DNA from: Pteria penguin
Lineage: Eukaryota; Mollusca; Bivalvia; Pterioida; Pteriidae
Reading direction: 5' to 3'
Assembly: GCA_035048485.1 (NCBI GenBank)
Contig: CM068581.1
Location: 9,189,430-9,253,429, forward strand
DNA length: 64,000 nt
Part shown: positions 23,071 to 35,010 of the stretch, one piece after another
How the letters are laid out: each line of letters starts with the position of its first letter
Position numbering within the stretch: the stretch's first letter is position 1
Program-made: the position numbers and the translations under genes
The notes under the pieces: model-generated
What the model was told of the DNA's origin: nothing
Databases searched by the model: none
The model's input: only the letters and a program-made list of their open reading frames with translations

Positions 23071-24061
23071 TAGCATTTCACGAACACAGTCATATTGTTT
23101 GTGGAAATTCCTTATGTTGGAATAATATTTTATGGGTACAGGTAAATATGTACTGTGCTTTTATATGTTTAATGTCATTCGTTTTTATCATATATCCAAT
23201 CCGTATATTGTTTTAGATTTAGAAAGATTAATGCTTAATAAACAATAATATATTTAAAATATATAAATATATCTGAAGGAAACCACTTAAAACAATAAAC
23301 TTACAGGTAAACACTGCCAGTCATCAGTATCGTCAAAGTGATTTTGCAGTCACAGACAGATTTCCATTTTATGAGTGTTACTAAAATGTTGTCCAATTGA
23401 GGGTAAGTTCCCAAACTTTTTCCTTTAAAATATTACGTTGTCTTTTATAAGGCAGTTAGCTTTTAATTTCATTGTTCATTCATTTTTCAGTAAAATAGAG
23501 CAGAATGTCTGTTCAAGACTATATTTGTCATACTTTCTGTCTCGGAGCGTACAAATGTGCCCATATCAGGACCCTCAGTCGTTTATTTAAATTTCTGTAA
23601 AGGTTTTTTTATTTCATGGTATTTCTACATTATGTATAACACAAACAACCGCATGTTTGGTTGATATTTTGACATTGCCGCCTTGGCCTTGTCTCTTGTT
23701 TTCATATGAAAATTGTCGTTCTACTGGGCATCAGTGTTTTACAAACGTGATATGTTCAATGAAGATTTTCAATTCGTGAAGCTTCTTTCTGAACTAGGGT
23801 CTTTTGTATATCGTTTTTCGTTTTTCACGATTTGAATGAGGAATTTTTCAATAATGAATGTATAGGAAAGGTTTAGGATTCCATTTTCTGAATGAGTTTT
23901 AACCCCAACTTTCGTCACCAAGATGTATTATGTGATTTATTGAGATCGTCGTTACATGCTGTATAAACGTAATAACGTTGGTTATTCTATCGCGACAGTC
24001 ATACTAACCGGTGGATGTAATAAAACCTTACACAAGGCTGTGAAGTGTTAGTAAATTTGAA
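23071..24061. other. unassigned spacer
   Basis: AT-rich, no feature recognised. Confidence 0.45.
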
Positions 24062-24500
24062 CATAAAAGTTTTTAAACACCCGTCGTGAGACAGGATGCA
24101 TTATGTTTTTGGCTGTCTGTCTGTCTGTCCGGAGCTATATATTCCTTATTAGCCTAATTTCAAAGCAATTCTGGTCTATAGATTGGCGATGTCCTTCCGT
24201 CCGTCCGGATGTCTGTCCACCAACATTTTGGTTAAGTTTCTGGTTGAAGCAAAATCTATGCAACTAGAGGGAATTTGAACATAATACATCACACATAGCT
24301 TTTTTGTGACCAGAGCTTTCATATTGTACCATGACTTATGACCTTGGCCTTGGCCTTTGACCTACTTTTAGGAAACTTTGATTTCATCTGTATTGTTTTG
24401 AAATCATAGGGGTAGGGCTTTGATACTTCACACATAGGTTCTTTGTGACCGGAGTTTTCAATTGATATCATGACCTTTGACCTTGTGTCTTTGACCTTGT
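24062..24500 (+). repeat. half-site family, short copy
   Basis: GGCTGTCTGTCTGTCTGTCCG at 24112 leads into CCGTCCGTCCGGATGTCTGT and two or three units with ATGACCTTGGCCTTGGCCTT, TGATACTTCACACATAGG and TTTGTGACCGGAG. One unit ends in a tight cluster of half-sites (TGACCTTTGACCTTG). The minus-strand frame 24319-24588 is a translation of this repeat. Confidence 0.65.
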
Positions 24501-27500
24501 TTAGAATTTGTTTTGCAATTCGGCCATACCGTCTTAATCGGTTTCTTGATTTTGTAACGGATTCATGTACAATGTGGAATTTTTTCACTATCCTTCTCTC
24601 AAACTGTGTAAGAATATGTTTGCATTTTACACCGGATCAATGCACTATGATCTACTTTATGGCGTAAAGTAGGTCAAACAGTTTTATGAACTTTTAAAAA
24701 ATGAATATAGACATTGCCCTGAAAAATAGCCACAAACTTTCTTTTAGAGAAATATAGATTAAGATAGTATTTCATCTGGTGTAGATTACCATCACCTTTT
24801 TATAAGTATGTCAAAAAGTTTTCCAAACTTCCTCCCAATATGGATACATGTATTGCGCTCAAATCTAATAACAACCTTATTCTAAAAGAAATTCCCATTC
24901 AATTCACAAGTTATCTGGACTTCTACGCCGTTTACTTTGTGAAAACAGGTTAAAGTTTTCCAGATTTTTTTCGTCATGTATAATTGTATCTGTTTACCTA
25001 ATTCGAAGAGAGTTCTTGCACTCTATATAAATTTGCTTACCTTTAACTAAGCGATTGGTGTATGATTCAACTTGAGCGGTGTTCATATTACACACACACC
25101 CAAACTTGCACACATAATACTAAACACAGTCACACACAAATGAAAATGTAACATTGCTATGGTGTGGTCTTCTTTGTATATTGCTAATAGTTGTGAAGAA
25201 AACTCCTGTCGAAATCAAGACATGTACCCTCCTTTATCTTTCCATTTTACTTCTCTGCACAGTTTGTGAATATTCGTGTTATTCATTTGTCATTTACTCG
25301 TCAGTCAACAGCTTTCAGCTGTGTCAGTGACATGGGCCAGTATAAATATTGCAGAAATCCAGTGTATATTTATTCCCTTCTTACAGGATCCGATGCTTGG
25401 TTTTATTGCAGCTATAAAAAGCTTATAACATGATCAATAATTGGCCAAAGTATTCCTATGTATAGGAGACAGTATCGGTGTACTTCAAACGTAATACTAC
25501 TTCATCCGAACAAAATCGTAATTACAGCCATAAAGAAATGTTGCTTACAGTCAGTCGGTGGATAGCTGATGTATATAGATCAAGAATGCATATGGCATAA
25601 CAATGATTACTAGCTAGCATGTATTAGTCTCCTTTCATTTCAGATCTGAATCCAAAATGTGTTTAATACAGTTTGGGTAAATGTCTTCTCAAGAGTATCT
25701 TGTACAAAACAGTGTTAATTTTTCGAAGATGGATTGCTTATTTAGTCTTTATCATTTCGTGACAGACATGGCTTATAACAACACCGAAAGAAACATTATT
25801 TGTCGAAATGCACATCTGGTTCACAAAAATTATATGGTTCATATGTTTACATAGTTATTATTACCATTGGGCGGATACCGCTGAGTTTTGACTGTCACTG
25901 CCAAAGATAACTAAAGATTTGGTCCTTTTCGGAGCATTTCGGTCTACATATGTTTTGGATTTCGACTGTTTTTACTATTCTGCTTGATCATCACTTAAGA
26001 GACCATTCAAAATAGTTCTAGATAAACGGAGCTGAAGGTAGGAATATAAATTCATATAGAGAATATTAGGACCTTACAATTAGCAACGGTAGTCTGAATT
26101 ACCGGTGTTTAAGTAAACGGTGGTCAGCTGCAAATACCTATACAGTATTAATTTTCTCTGTAGGTAAAATTAAACCAAGAAACTGAAAGTTGCGATAAAA
26201 TCTCTATTTTTTTTTTTTTTTTTTTTTTTTGCACGAGTCCTTTATCCGAAATGTTGAGCCAAACATTGGATTTGGATTTAACATCTTAATTACGATCAAG
26301 AGATTCGACAAGAAGCAAAACTTTTAATTAATCATAATTTGCTTTTTCATGCCATCTTTTGTAACCAAACTATGAATTTCCAAATTAAAAAGTTCGATAA
26401 AAGGCATAAAGCAAGGAGTTTGAACATAACTGTAGGAATTTCCTCTTTTCAAGCTAGATTTTACCATAATTGTAAAAATATTGGCAAAACTAAAAATGTT
26501 AAAAATAATGTAGGTTTTTGTCGAACTTCGGTGTAACATTATAATTCTCTCGCATAGTAAAAAAATTTATGAATATGGAAGTGTAAAATGCTATCTTTTG
26601 ACATAATTATCTCAATGAATATATTTGTATTGTTGATAAGTCAAGGCAAGAGAGGTGGGTTTTTGTTGTTTGTCTTTTCCCCAAAGATATGCCTGTACCT
26701 TTTCATTTTGAAAACTTTTATACCATTTGCACAATGCTAAAAGATTAATGTTTGGGAAAAATCTAGACAGTTATGGGGGAATGTCAAAGAAATTTCCATC
26801 GAGAAGGGCCCTTATAACGGACCTGATTTGAAGAAGGAAAAACACTGAAAAGTAACTAGAATTATTTGATTTTGAGACTATCTTATGTCTCCTGATATTC
26901 TTTACTGACATTTAATAAGAGAGTTAACACTTTTAAAATTGTGTTCTCGCTTTTGCCTTATGACATATATACCATAAAATTACTGACAGTTGCATCAACA
27001 TGAAACATACAAACAAATATACATTTCGTAACCTGTTAAGTAAATATTTGTATTATATTGAAACTGAGGGGATTACCATTTCATTAGACAAGTTTAATTC
27101 AACTATTATATTGAAAAAGTAGAATACTAACGGCATACTGGTTAAATGTCTCGGACTACAATGCTTTATTATAGCCATCATTAGTCGGAGATAAAGGTAT
27201 GAAGTATGTAATTTGATGTAGAGAATGCCGGGTATTTAGAATTATGGAGTCATTATTGTGATAATAAATAATGTTCAGCCCTTAAAGGGTTCATTATAGA
27301 CCTGATGATGATATCCTTTCAAGGTCCCAACACTAATTCATTAGAAGAACGGAATCAATGTTACGCACTCACCAGCACATAAAAAGCACAAAATACGACC
27401 ATTTCCTCAGTACATCCGCTTGATAGGAGACTTGTGACGTTCATTTTGACACAACGAGGAACAGTGGAATTATTTACCTTATTTCTTAATCATATAGTAT

Positions 27501-27619
27501 GGCAATGTGTCCGTAGCACATTGGTCTTTGAAGGCAAATAAACGCTATAATATGAAGCAGTAAGGATTAATCAGATGAAAGATAATTATCCCTGTCTCTT
27601 CAGCAAAATGAAGTATAAC
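24501..27619. other. long gene-poor spacer
   Basis: About 3.1 kb with no recognised gene. A T run of about 28 bases at 26203-26230 could be the poly(A) end of a minus-strand retrocopy, but the neighbouring sequence is unrecognised. Open frames at 24470 and 26324-26539 are AT-driven. Confidence 0.45.
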
Positions 27620-27781
27620 CGTATATTACCAAGGTCGTGTCTTGGTGCAAGGACTTGTTCACCCTCACAATAAAGATCAGAATTCGGGGGACTCTTCCTA
27701 AACGTACTAGTCATTCCTGTCACTGATTTACATTTGGATGTACATGACCATCTTGATAAAGTGATAACTGGCTTTGGTGCT
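27620..27781 (-). CDS. weak candidate exon, unknown product
   Basis: On the minus strand a TAG acceptor (GATCAGTAG) precedes a 162-nt open segment ending at a weak donor, ACG/GTTATA. The encoded stretch is basic and Ser/Thr-rich and contains CKSVTGMTSTFRKSPPNS, CEGEQV and a terminal DLGNIR. That last motif resembles the start of a C2 domain in synaptotagmin-like proteins, but six residues are far too few to identify it. Its upstream edge touches the 56-bp minisatellite. It is on the opposite strand from the exon at 12986, so the two cannot belong to one transcript. More likely chance than real. Confidence 0.15.
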
Positions 27782-27787
27782 CTACTG

Positions 27788-28350
27788 ATCTGGACGAGTT
27801 GAAGCTTTGAAGCTGTTCTGGATGAAAGCGATGTTGGCCAGATTGACATTGATCTGGTTGAGTTGTTCAGGATGAAAGTGATGTTGGTCAGATTGACATT
27901 GATCTGGACGAATTGAAGCTGTTCTTGATGGTAGTGATGTTGGTCAGATTGACGTTGATCTGGACGAGTTGAAGCTGTTCTGGGTGGTAGTGATGTTAGT
28001 CAGATTGATATTGATCTGGACGAGTTGAAGCTGTTCTGGATGGTAGTGATGTTGGTCAGATTGATATTGATCTGGACGAGTTGAAGCTGTTCTGGATGGT
28101 AGTGATGTTGGTCAGATTGACGTTGATCTGGTCGAGTTGAATCTTTTCTGGATGTTAGTGATGTTGGTCAGATTGACGTTGATCTGGACGAGTTGAAGCT
28201 GTTCTGGATGAAAGTGATGTTGGTCAGATTGACATTGACTGGACGAGTTGAAGCTGTTCTTGATGGTAGTGATGTTGGTCAGATTGACATTGACTGGACG
28301 AGTTGAAGCTGTTCTTGATGATAGTGATGTTGGCCTGATTAATATTGATT
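27788..28350. repeat. 56-bp minisatellite, about ten units
   Basis: Unit: CTGGACGAGTTGAAGCTGTT, CTGGATGGTAGTGATGTTGG and TCAGATTGACATTGAT, with GAAAGT/GGTAGT and CATT/CGTT/TATT variants. A 56-bp period does not preserve a frame, which argues against coding. Confidence 0.93.
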
Positions 28351-29272
28351 TGTTTAATTAAACTTGAAACGTTCAGACTAGTTTAAGCAGTTGTAGAAGG
28401 TGACCTCTAAAATAATAAGAACATATATGATAATAGATAATGATGACCTGCCACTTATACCTGCAACATGCACGTGGTTTCATTTTATCTACTTGCACCA
28501 TTAATCACTTAATTATCAGTGAATAAAATATATTACACCGAAGTTTGAGCAATATGACAGTTCGTGTGTTTATTACAAAAAGGAAAAATGGGCAAACGTA
28601 GGCCCTTGAAGCAAGAGAGGTTGGATTAGAGTCTATGGAGGAGTCAGCATCCCTTTCTCCTGTCGTAAACCTATGGCTATTACAATTCAGACGGCAGTGA
28701 TATGTCGTAGTTAATTTAAACGCCATTTTGTCTTTTATATTTTTTATATATTTATATATATGATTTTATATCAAATTGAAAATTAGATAACGAAAGCCTG
28801 CATTTTCAAACCCGGTTAGTTAGCGACCGTAAAGTTTAATGGAAAGTGTACATGACAACGAACTACCATATATGAGGCAGTTGTTTTATTTTAAAAGTAG
28901 TAGTTGTAGTCTTCATACGCTGACCTGGCTATAGCGTTTTGTATGAGCTAAGAATTGTATAATTTTATTAAATTTATATATACACCAAACTTATTTTGTT
29001 CTTATTAATCTATGTCGATGGTAAGAACATTTTCGATTAGAAGGGTTTGTTCATGGGAATCTAAAACTTTCAGTTTCAGTTACTTTACTTATCGGGAAAC
29101 GACCATTTTATTGGTATATTGGTTACTGAAGAACGCCAATAGGTTGGTTTATTGATTATTGAGAAATACATTGTAGGAGGTCAGTAAACGTAATGTTACA
29201 AAACGAGTAAAATCTTCCACATATAAGTCGTTATATAATAAATAAAAGACACTCTTACTGCACTTATCATGT
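28351..29272. other. unassigned spacer
   Basis: No feature recognised. Confidence 0.45.
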
Positions 29273-29432
29273 GAAATAATCGATTTTAATTTCTTGGCTA
29301 TGTAAAATACCATGATAACGTTACAAAATCATGAGTAAATTCACTCTTATGATAGAATGTTCTCATGGATTTTACACAGCTGAGAAATTAACATCGATTA
29401 TTTCTCTTGATAAAGGCCAAATGGCCGAAAAT
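29273..29432 (+). mobile_element. inverted repeat with a decayed hammerhead-like core
   Basis: 29273-29317 (GAAATAATCGATTTTAATTTC..) pairs with 29361-29405 with few mismatches. Immediately after comes TTGATAAAGGCCAAATGGCC then GAAA at 29407-29430. This matches the hammerhead layout CTGANGA-stem-GAAA with two core substitutions. Penelope-like retroelements and retrozymes carry such motifs, so this may be the terminus of one. No reverse transcriptase is present here. Confidence 0.35.
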
Positions 29433-30481
29433 TTGTAAAAGGATTTTCCTTTCTTTATTACATAATGCTACAGACACGTCAGTTATTGTAAGAACGATTG
29501 TAGTAGAGAAGTAAAGTACTAAAAAATGGAGTACGTTGATAATATAGGGACGTTTAGAGGTGATTTAATACATGGGAAACAACTTTTATTAATAAAATAA
29601 AAATATGCTATTAATAATAAGATATCGAGTTGTAATTAAAATGTAATCAAATGTAATCCGAATGGTGCTTAATGGTGAATAGAATGGCATAAAAGAGGTA
29701 GTCAAACTATTTTACGATAAGAGAGATTATTGTTAGACAACAAGGACACTTCACTTTTCTGTTATATCCTCTGTATCTCGGTATGGAGAATCCCCGCTGA
29801 CTGCATTAGCATTGTATTTTATTTCAATAAAAGACCACTGTCTCATTTAATATCGATGAAAGAGATCACATGATCATTCTAAGGCCTTTCCCTACAATTG
29901 GTACTGACACGTCATAAAGATGGATTGCCAGGTTGGTCTATGATAATGCTTAACATGACTGTGTTTTATAGACTCTATTATGTTGCAGTCGCATTTGCCA
30001 TGTTAAGTGTTGGCTATACTGCTCATTCATCACTAACGTTGGATTAATTAAAATGCAGATTACCGGTACCGTTCTTACTTCTAGGATATGCCATTTGCAA
30101 TTATAGCGTAACTCGTTAGAATAAACAAAATTGAATTAACACATAGCTATTGAAATTGACGTGCGTCCCGTTGGTCTCCAGCTAACGCATTGATTGATCC
30201 AGACAATTCTTTGTAGCATAGATTACGTATGATACATATGAAATTTAATCAAAGCGTGTGTTTCATAAGACATTTTACATATTTCTACTATTGTTGATTA
30301 TGTTATACTTCATCATCATAGTGTTTTCAAGAAGCAATGGTCTAATAAATAATTAGAACCTTCGAACAAATGGTGAAAAGTCATTCTAATTTAGCAAATT
30401 TTTCATTCAGACCCATTACTTGCCATGTTCTGACATCTATGTTAAACACTGAGAACTGTATAGGCTTATTTCACGGAGTAA
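29433..30481. other. unassigned spacer
   Basis: AT-rich, no feature recognised. Confidence 0.45.
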
Positions 30482-32075
30482 TTATACCCCCAGCAAAGTT
30501 TGGGGGTATATTATAGAAATCACCTTGTCTGCCTGTCTGTCTGAAAATTTGTCCGGGCCATAACTTTTTACCCCTTTGTCGGATCTGGATAATATTTCAC
30601 ACAGTTATTGTCATTTACCCAATGGTGTATCATGACCTTGAACCAAGGTCATATCTTCAAGGTCAAGGTCACAATGCATACATAGCAAACATCCTTGTCC
30701 GGGCCTTAATGTCTTACTGCCAAGTTAAATCTGAATAATATTTTACACAATTATTGTCCATGACTCAAGTGTGTGTCATGACCTCAACCAAAGGTCATAT
30801 ATTTAAGGTCAAGTTCACAGTAAATCTTTGTCTGGGCCATAACTTCTTTCTACCATGTTGGATCTGAATGATTTTTCACCCAATTGTTGTCTATGACCCA
30901 AGGATTTGTCATGACCTTAAAGCAAGTTCATATCTTCAAGGTCAAATTCACATTTCACATAACAAAAATCTTTGACTGGGCCATAAATTCTTACTGCCAA
31001 GTTGGATCTAGAAAATATTTCACATAATTGTTGTTCATGACATAGGGAAGTGACGTTACCTCAATCCAAGGTCGCATTTTCAAAGTAAAGGTCACAGTGC
31101 ACACTTGGCAAAAATCCTTGTCCAGGCCATAACGCCTTACTGCCAAGATTGATCTGGATAAAATTTCACACAATTGTGGTCAATGACATAAGGGTGTGTC
31201 ATGACCTTGAACCAAGGTCATATTATCAAGTTCAGGGTCACAGTGCACAAATAGAAAAATTCCTTCTCCGTGCCATAACTTCTTACTGCCAAGTTGGATG
31301 TAGGTAATACTTCACACAATTATTGTCCATAACCCAAAAATGTGTCATAATCTTGACTTAAGATCATAACTAAAAGGTCAAGGTCACAGTTCACACATAG
31401 CAAAAATACTTGCCTGGGCCATGACTTCTTTCTGCCAAGTTAGATCTGGATAATGTTTCACACAATTGTTGTTACTTAGGGGTGTGTCATGACCTCAACT
31501 CAAGGTCGTATCTTCAAGGTCAAGGTCACAGTGCACACATAGCAAAAATCCTTGTCTGGGCCATATCTTCTTACGGCCATGTTGGATCTAGATAACATTT
31601 CACACAATTGTTGTCAATGACATAAGGGTGTGTCATGACCTTAAACAAAGGTCATGTCTTCAGGTTCAAGGTCACAGTGTAACAGCAAAAATCCTTGTCC
31701 ATGGTCCAAGGATGTGTCATGATCTCAGAAGGTCATATCTTGAAGGTCAAGGTGCACACAGTAAAAATGATCGTCCGGGCCATACCTTTTTGCTGACAAG
31801 TTGGATTTGAATAATGTATCACACAATTCTTGTCCATGACCCAAGAGTGTGTCATGACCTTGAACCAAGGTAATATCTACAAGGTCAAGGTCACAGTTCA
31901 CACACAGCCAAAATACTTGTTCGGGCCATAACTTCTTACTGTCAAGTTGGATTTGGATAATATATCACACTATTGTTGTTCATGATCAAAGGGTGTGTCA
32001 TGACCTTAAGCCAAGGTCATAACTACAAGGTTAAGGTCAGGATGCACACATACCAGAATTCTCACTTTTCATGAT
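30482..32075 (+). repeat. half-site family, 11-unit array with DR0 elements
   Basis: Starts with a hairpin at about 30486-30510 (ATACCCCCA, 7-base loop, TTGGGGGTAT) and CCTGCCTGTCTGTC. About 11 units of roughly 145 bp follow, with the order CCGGGCCATAACTTCTTACT, GCCAAGTTGGATCTGGATAA, TTTCACACAATTGTTGTC and CATGACCC. Then comes the everted pair TGACCTTGAACCAAGGTCA and TCAAGGTCAAGGTCAC. Unit-to-unit identity looks like 75-90%. Small frames at 30991 and 31628 are incidental. Confidence 0.9.
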
Positions 32076-32747
32076 TATACCTCAAATTGTTCCAGTTGGA
32101 CGTCCACTACACTTGTACCAGTGTATCTTAGGATAAATTATTGCATGTTTCAACTTTGTTGTCGCGGGCGGTATTTGTCTTGTTAGGATAGCTCTAGTTT
32201 TGCTTTGGTTGGAAGTATTTTAACTTTATAACAGCAACTCATTTTAATGTTGCTTCAAATGACTTACTCACAATATAGCCCTGACAGAACAGTACCGTAA
32301 GAAATTAAGAATTCGATGTCAGATCTCTACAAAGAGCTGAAACCCTGGAAAAATTAAGGTGGGTAAGAACTCAATGACATGCGATTGAAGAGCGGTAAAG
32401 GAAGAAAGGATAGTTACTGACTCAGTCGTATGATAGAAGTCACTACAGAAAGATACAGTATATAGTGTAATGATATGAAAAAAACCACATAAAGACATTA
32501 CAAAAAGTATTCGATTATAGTGCAGTTACGATACCGACTTTGGACGGTCATTTGATATGTCAATAGTTAATCAATTGGTGTGGTTAACCGGTTACGGGCC
32601 CACCTTCCCACTCACCGCAACAGCAGAATAATCAAATGACACGCATTTTAAAACAAAAATATTCCTCCATATAAAGATCTGAAACAGATCAGATCAGATT
32701 TTGGACCTGGACAGTGATGGTGGTAGTGATGTGGTTGTACCTCGACA
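32076..32747. other. spacer with a dispersed 60-bp repeat
   Basis: 32530-32590 (ACCGACTTTGGACGGTCA.. ATCAATTGGTGTGGTTAA) matches 40912-40972 with a handful of changes, so both are pieces of one unclassified dispersed repeat. Nothing else was recognised. Confidence 0.5.
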
Positions 32748-34925
32748 TCATCTAAATGGTTAGGTACCATTTCCGACTCCTCGGCCAGGACAGTGATGGT
32801 GGTAGTGGTACCACTGACAACATCAAAAGGGTTAGGTACCATGTTAGACTCTTCGGCCAGGACAGTGATGGTGGTAATGGTACCACTGACGACATCAAAA
32901 GGGTTAGGTACCATGTCAGAATCTTTGTCCAGGACAGTGATGGTGGTAGTGGTACCACTGACGACATCAAAAGGGTTAGGTACTATGTTAGACTCTTCGG
33001 CCAGGACAGTGATGGTGGTAATGGTACCACTGACGACATCAAAAGGGTTAGGTACCATGTCAGACTCTTCGTCCAGGACAGTGATGGTGGTAGTGGTGGT
33101 ACCACTGACAACATCAAAAGGGTTAGGTACCATGTTAGACTCTTCTGCCAGGACAGTGATGGTGGTAGTGGTACCACTGACGACATGAAAAGGGTTAGGT
33201 ACCATGTTAGACTCTTCGTCCAGGACAGTGATGGTGGTAGTGGTACCACTGACGACATCAAAAGGGTTAGGTACCATGTCAGACTCTTTGTCCAGGACAG
33301 TGACATCAAAAGGGTTAGGTACCATGTCAGACTCTTCGTCCAGGACAGTGATGGTGGTAGTGGTACCACTGACGACATCAAAAGGGTTAGGTACCATGTC
33401 AGACTCTTCGTCCAGGACAGTGATGGTGGTAGTGGTACCACTGACAACATCAAAAGGGTTAGGTACCATGTTAGACTCTTCGGCCAGGACAGTGATGGTG
33501 GTAATGGTACCACTGACGACATCAAAAGGGTTAGGTACCATGTCAGAATCTTTGTCCAGGACAGTGATGGTGGTAGTGGTACCACTGACGACATCAAAAG
33601 GGTTAGGTACTATGTTAGACTCTTCGGCCAGGACAGTGATGGTGGTAATGGTACCACTGACGACATCAAAAGGGTTAGGTACCATGTCAGACTCTTCGTC
33701 CAGGACAGTGATGGTGGTAGTGGTGGTACCACTGACAACATCAAAAGGGTTAGGTACCATGTTAGACTCTTCCGCCAGGACAGTGATGGTGGTAGTGGTA
33801 CCACTGACGACATGAAAAGGGTTAGGTACCATGTTAGACTCTTCGTCCAGGACAGTGATGGTGGTAGTGGTACCACTGACGACATCAAAAGGGTTAGGTA
33901 CCATGTCAGACTCTTTGTCCAGGACAGTCACATCAAAAGGGTTAGGTACCATGTCAGACTCTTCGTCCAGGACAGTGATGGTGGTAATGGTACCACTGAC
34001 GACATCAAAAGGGTTAGGTACCATGTCAGACTCTTCGTCCAGGACAGTGATGGTGGTAGTGGTACCACTGACAACATCAAAAGGGTTAGGTACCATGTTA
34101 AACTCTTCGGCCAGGACAGTGATGGTGGTAATGGTACCACTGACGACATCAAAAGGGTTAGGTACCATGTCAGAATCTTTGTCCAGGACAGTGATGGTGG
34201 TAGTGGTACCACTGACGACATCAAAAGGTTAGGTACTATGTTAGACTCTTCGGCCAGGACAGTGATGGTGGTAATGGTACCACTGACGACATCAAAAGGG
34301 TTAGGTACCATGTCAGACTCTTCGTCCAGGACAGTGATGGTGGTAGTGGTGGTACCACTGACAACATCAAAAAGGGTTAAGTACCATGTTAGACTCTTCC
34401 GCCAGGACAGTGATGGTGGTAGTGGTACCACTGACGACATGAAAAGGGTTAGGTACCATGTTAGACTCTTCGTCCAGGACAGTGATGGTGGTAGTGGTAC
34501 CACTGACGACATCAAAAGGGTTAGGTACCATGTCAGACTCTTTGTCCAGGACAGTGACATCAAAAGGGTTAGGTACCATGTCAGACTCTTCGTCCAGGAC
34601 AGTGATGGTGGTAGTGGTACCACTGACGACATCAAAAGGGTTAGGTACCATGTCAGACTCTTCGTCCAGGACAGTGATGGTGGTAGTGGTACCACTGACA
34701 ACATCAAAAGGGTTAGGTACCATGTTAGACTCTTCTGCCAGGACAGTGATGGTGGTAGTGGTACCACTGACAACATCAAAAGGGTTAGGTACCATGTCAG
34801 ACTCTTCGGCCAGGACAGTGATGGTAGTGGTGGTACCACTGACAACATCAAAAGGGTTAGGTACCATGTTAGACTTTTCGGCCAGGACAGTGATGCTGTA
34901 TCACTGACAACATCGAAAAAGTTAG
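32748..34925. repeat. 72-bp minisatellite, about 30 units, 627-bp higher order
   Basis: Unit: GGTTAGGTACCATGTCAGAC, TCTTCGTCCAGGACAGTGAT, GGTGGTAGTGGTACCACTGA, CGACATCAAAAG. Shortened 48-bp units at about 33292, 33919 and 34546 recur exactly 627 bp apart. Each 627-bp block equals seven 72-bp units plus one of 75 and one of 48. The array is open as a 748-residue plus-strand frame (32756-35002), a 506-residue minus-strand frame (32648-34168) and parts of other frames. The plus frame survives a 1-bp loss near 34229 only because of a 1-bp gain near 34370. No promoter, signal peptide or splice evidence favours expression. Confidence 0.95.
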
Positions 34926-35010
34926 GTGCCATGTGGGACTCAAACCCACGTCATGGTGGCGTAATGATTCAATACCAGCCTCGAATAAGCGACCATGGTT
35001 AATATACCAC
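34926..35010 (-). mobile_element. tRNA-like SINE remnant at the array edge
   Basis: Minus strand: GCTGGTATTGAATCATTACG then a B-box-like GTGGGTTTGAGTCCCAC. The A box is degenerate. This looks like a decayed SINE head sitting at the right boundary of the 72-bp array. Confidence 0.4.

Noticed and set aside
26203..26240. cDNA cloning adaptor or processed pseudogene (T run followed by GCACGAG)
   Set aside because: The adjoining sequence is AT-rich genomic DNA without any coding similarity, and the 7-base match to a known adaptor is likely chance.
32756..35002. 748-residue open frame as a real gene
   Set aside because: It is a translation of the 72-bp array. Several other frames, including a 506-residue one on the opposite strand, are open too. 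There is no unique N-terminal domain, and it survives only through two cancelling 1-bp indels.
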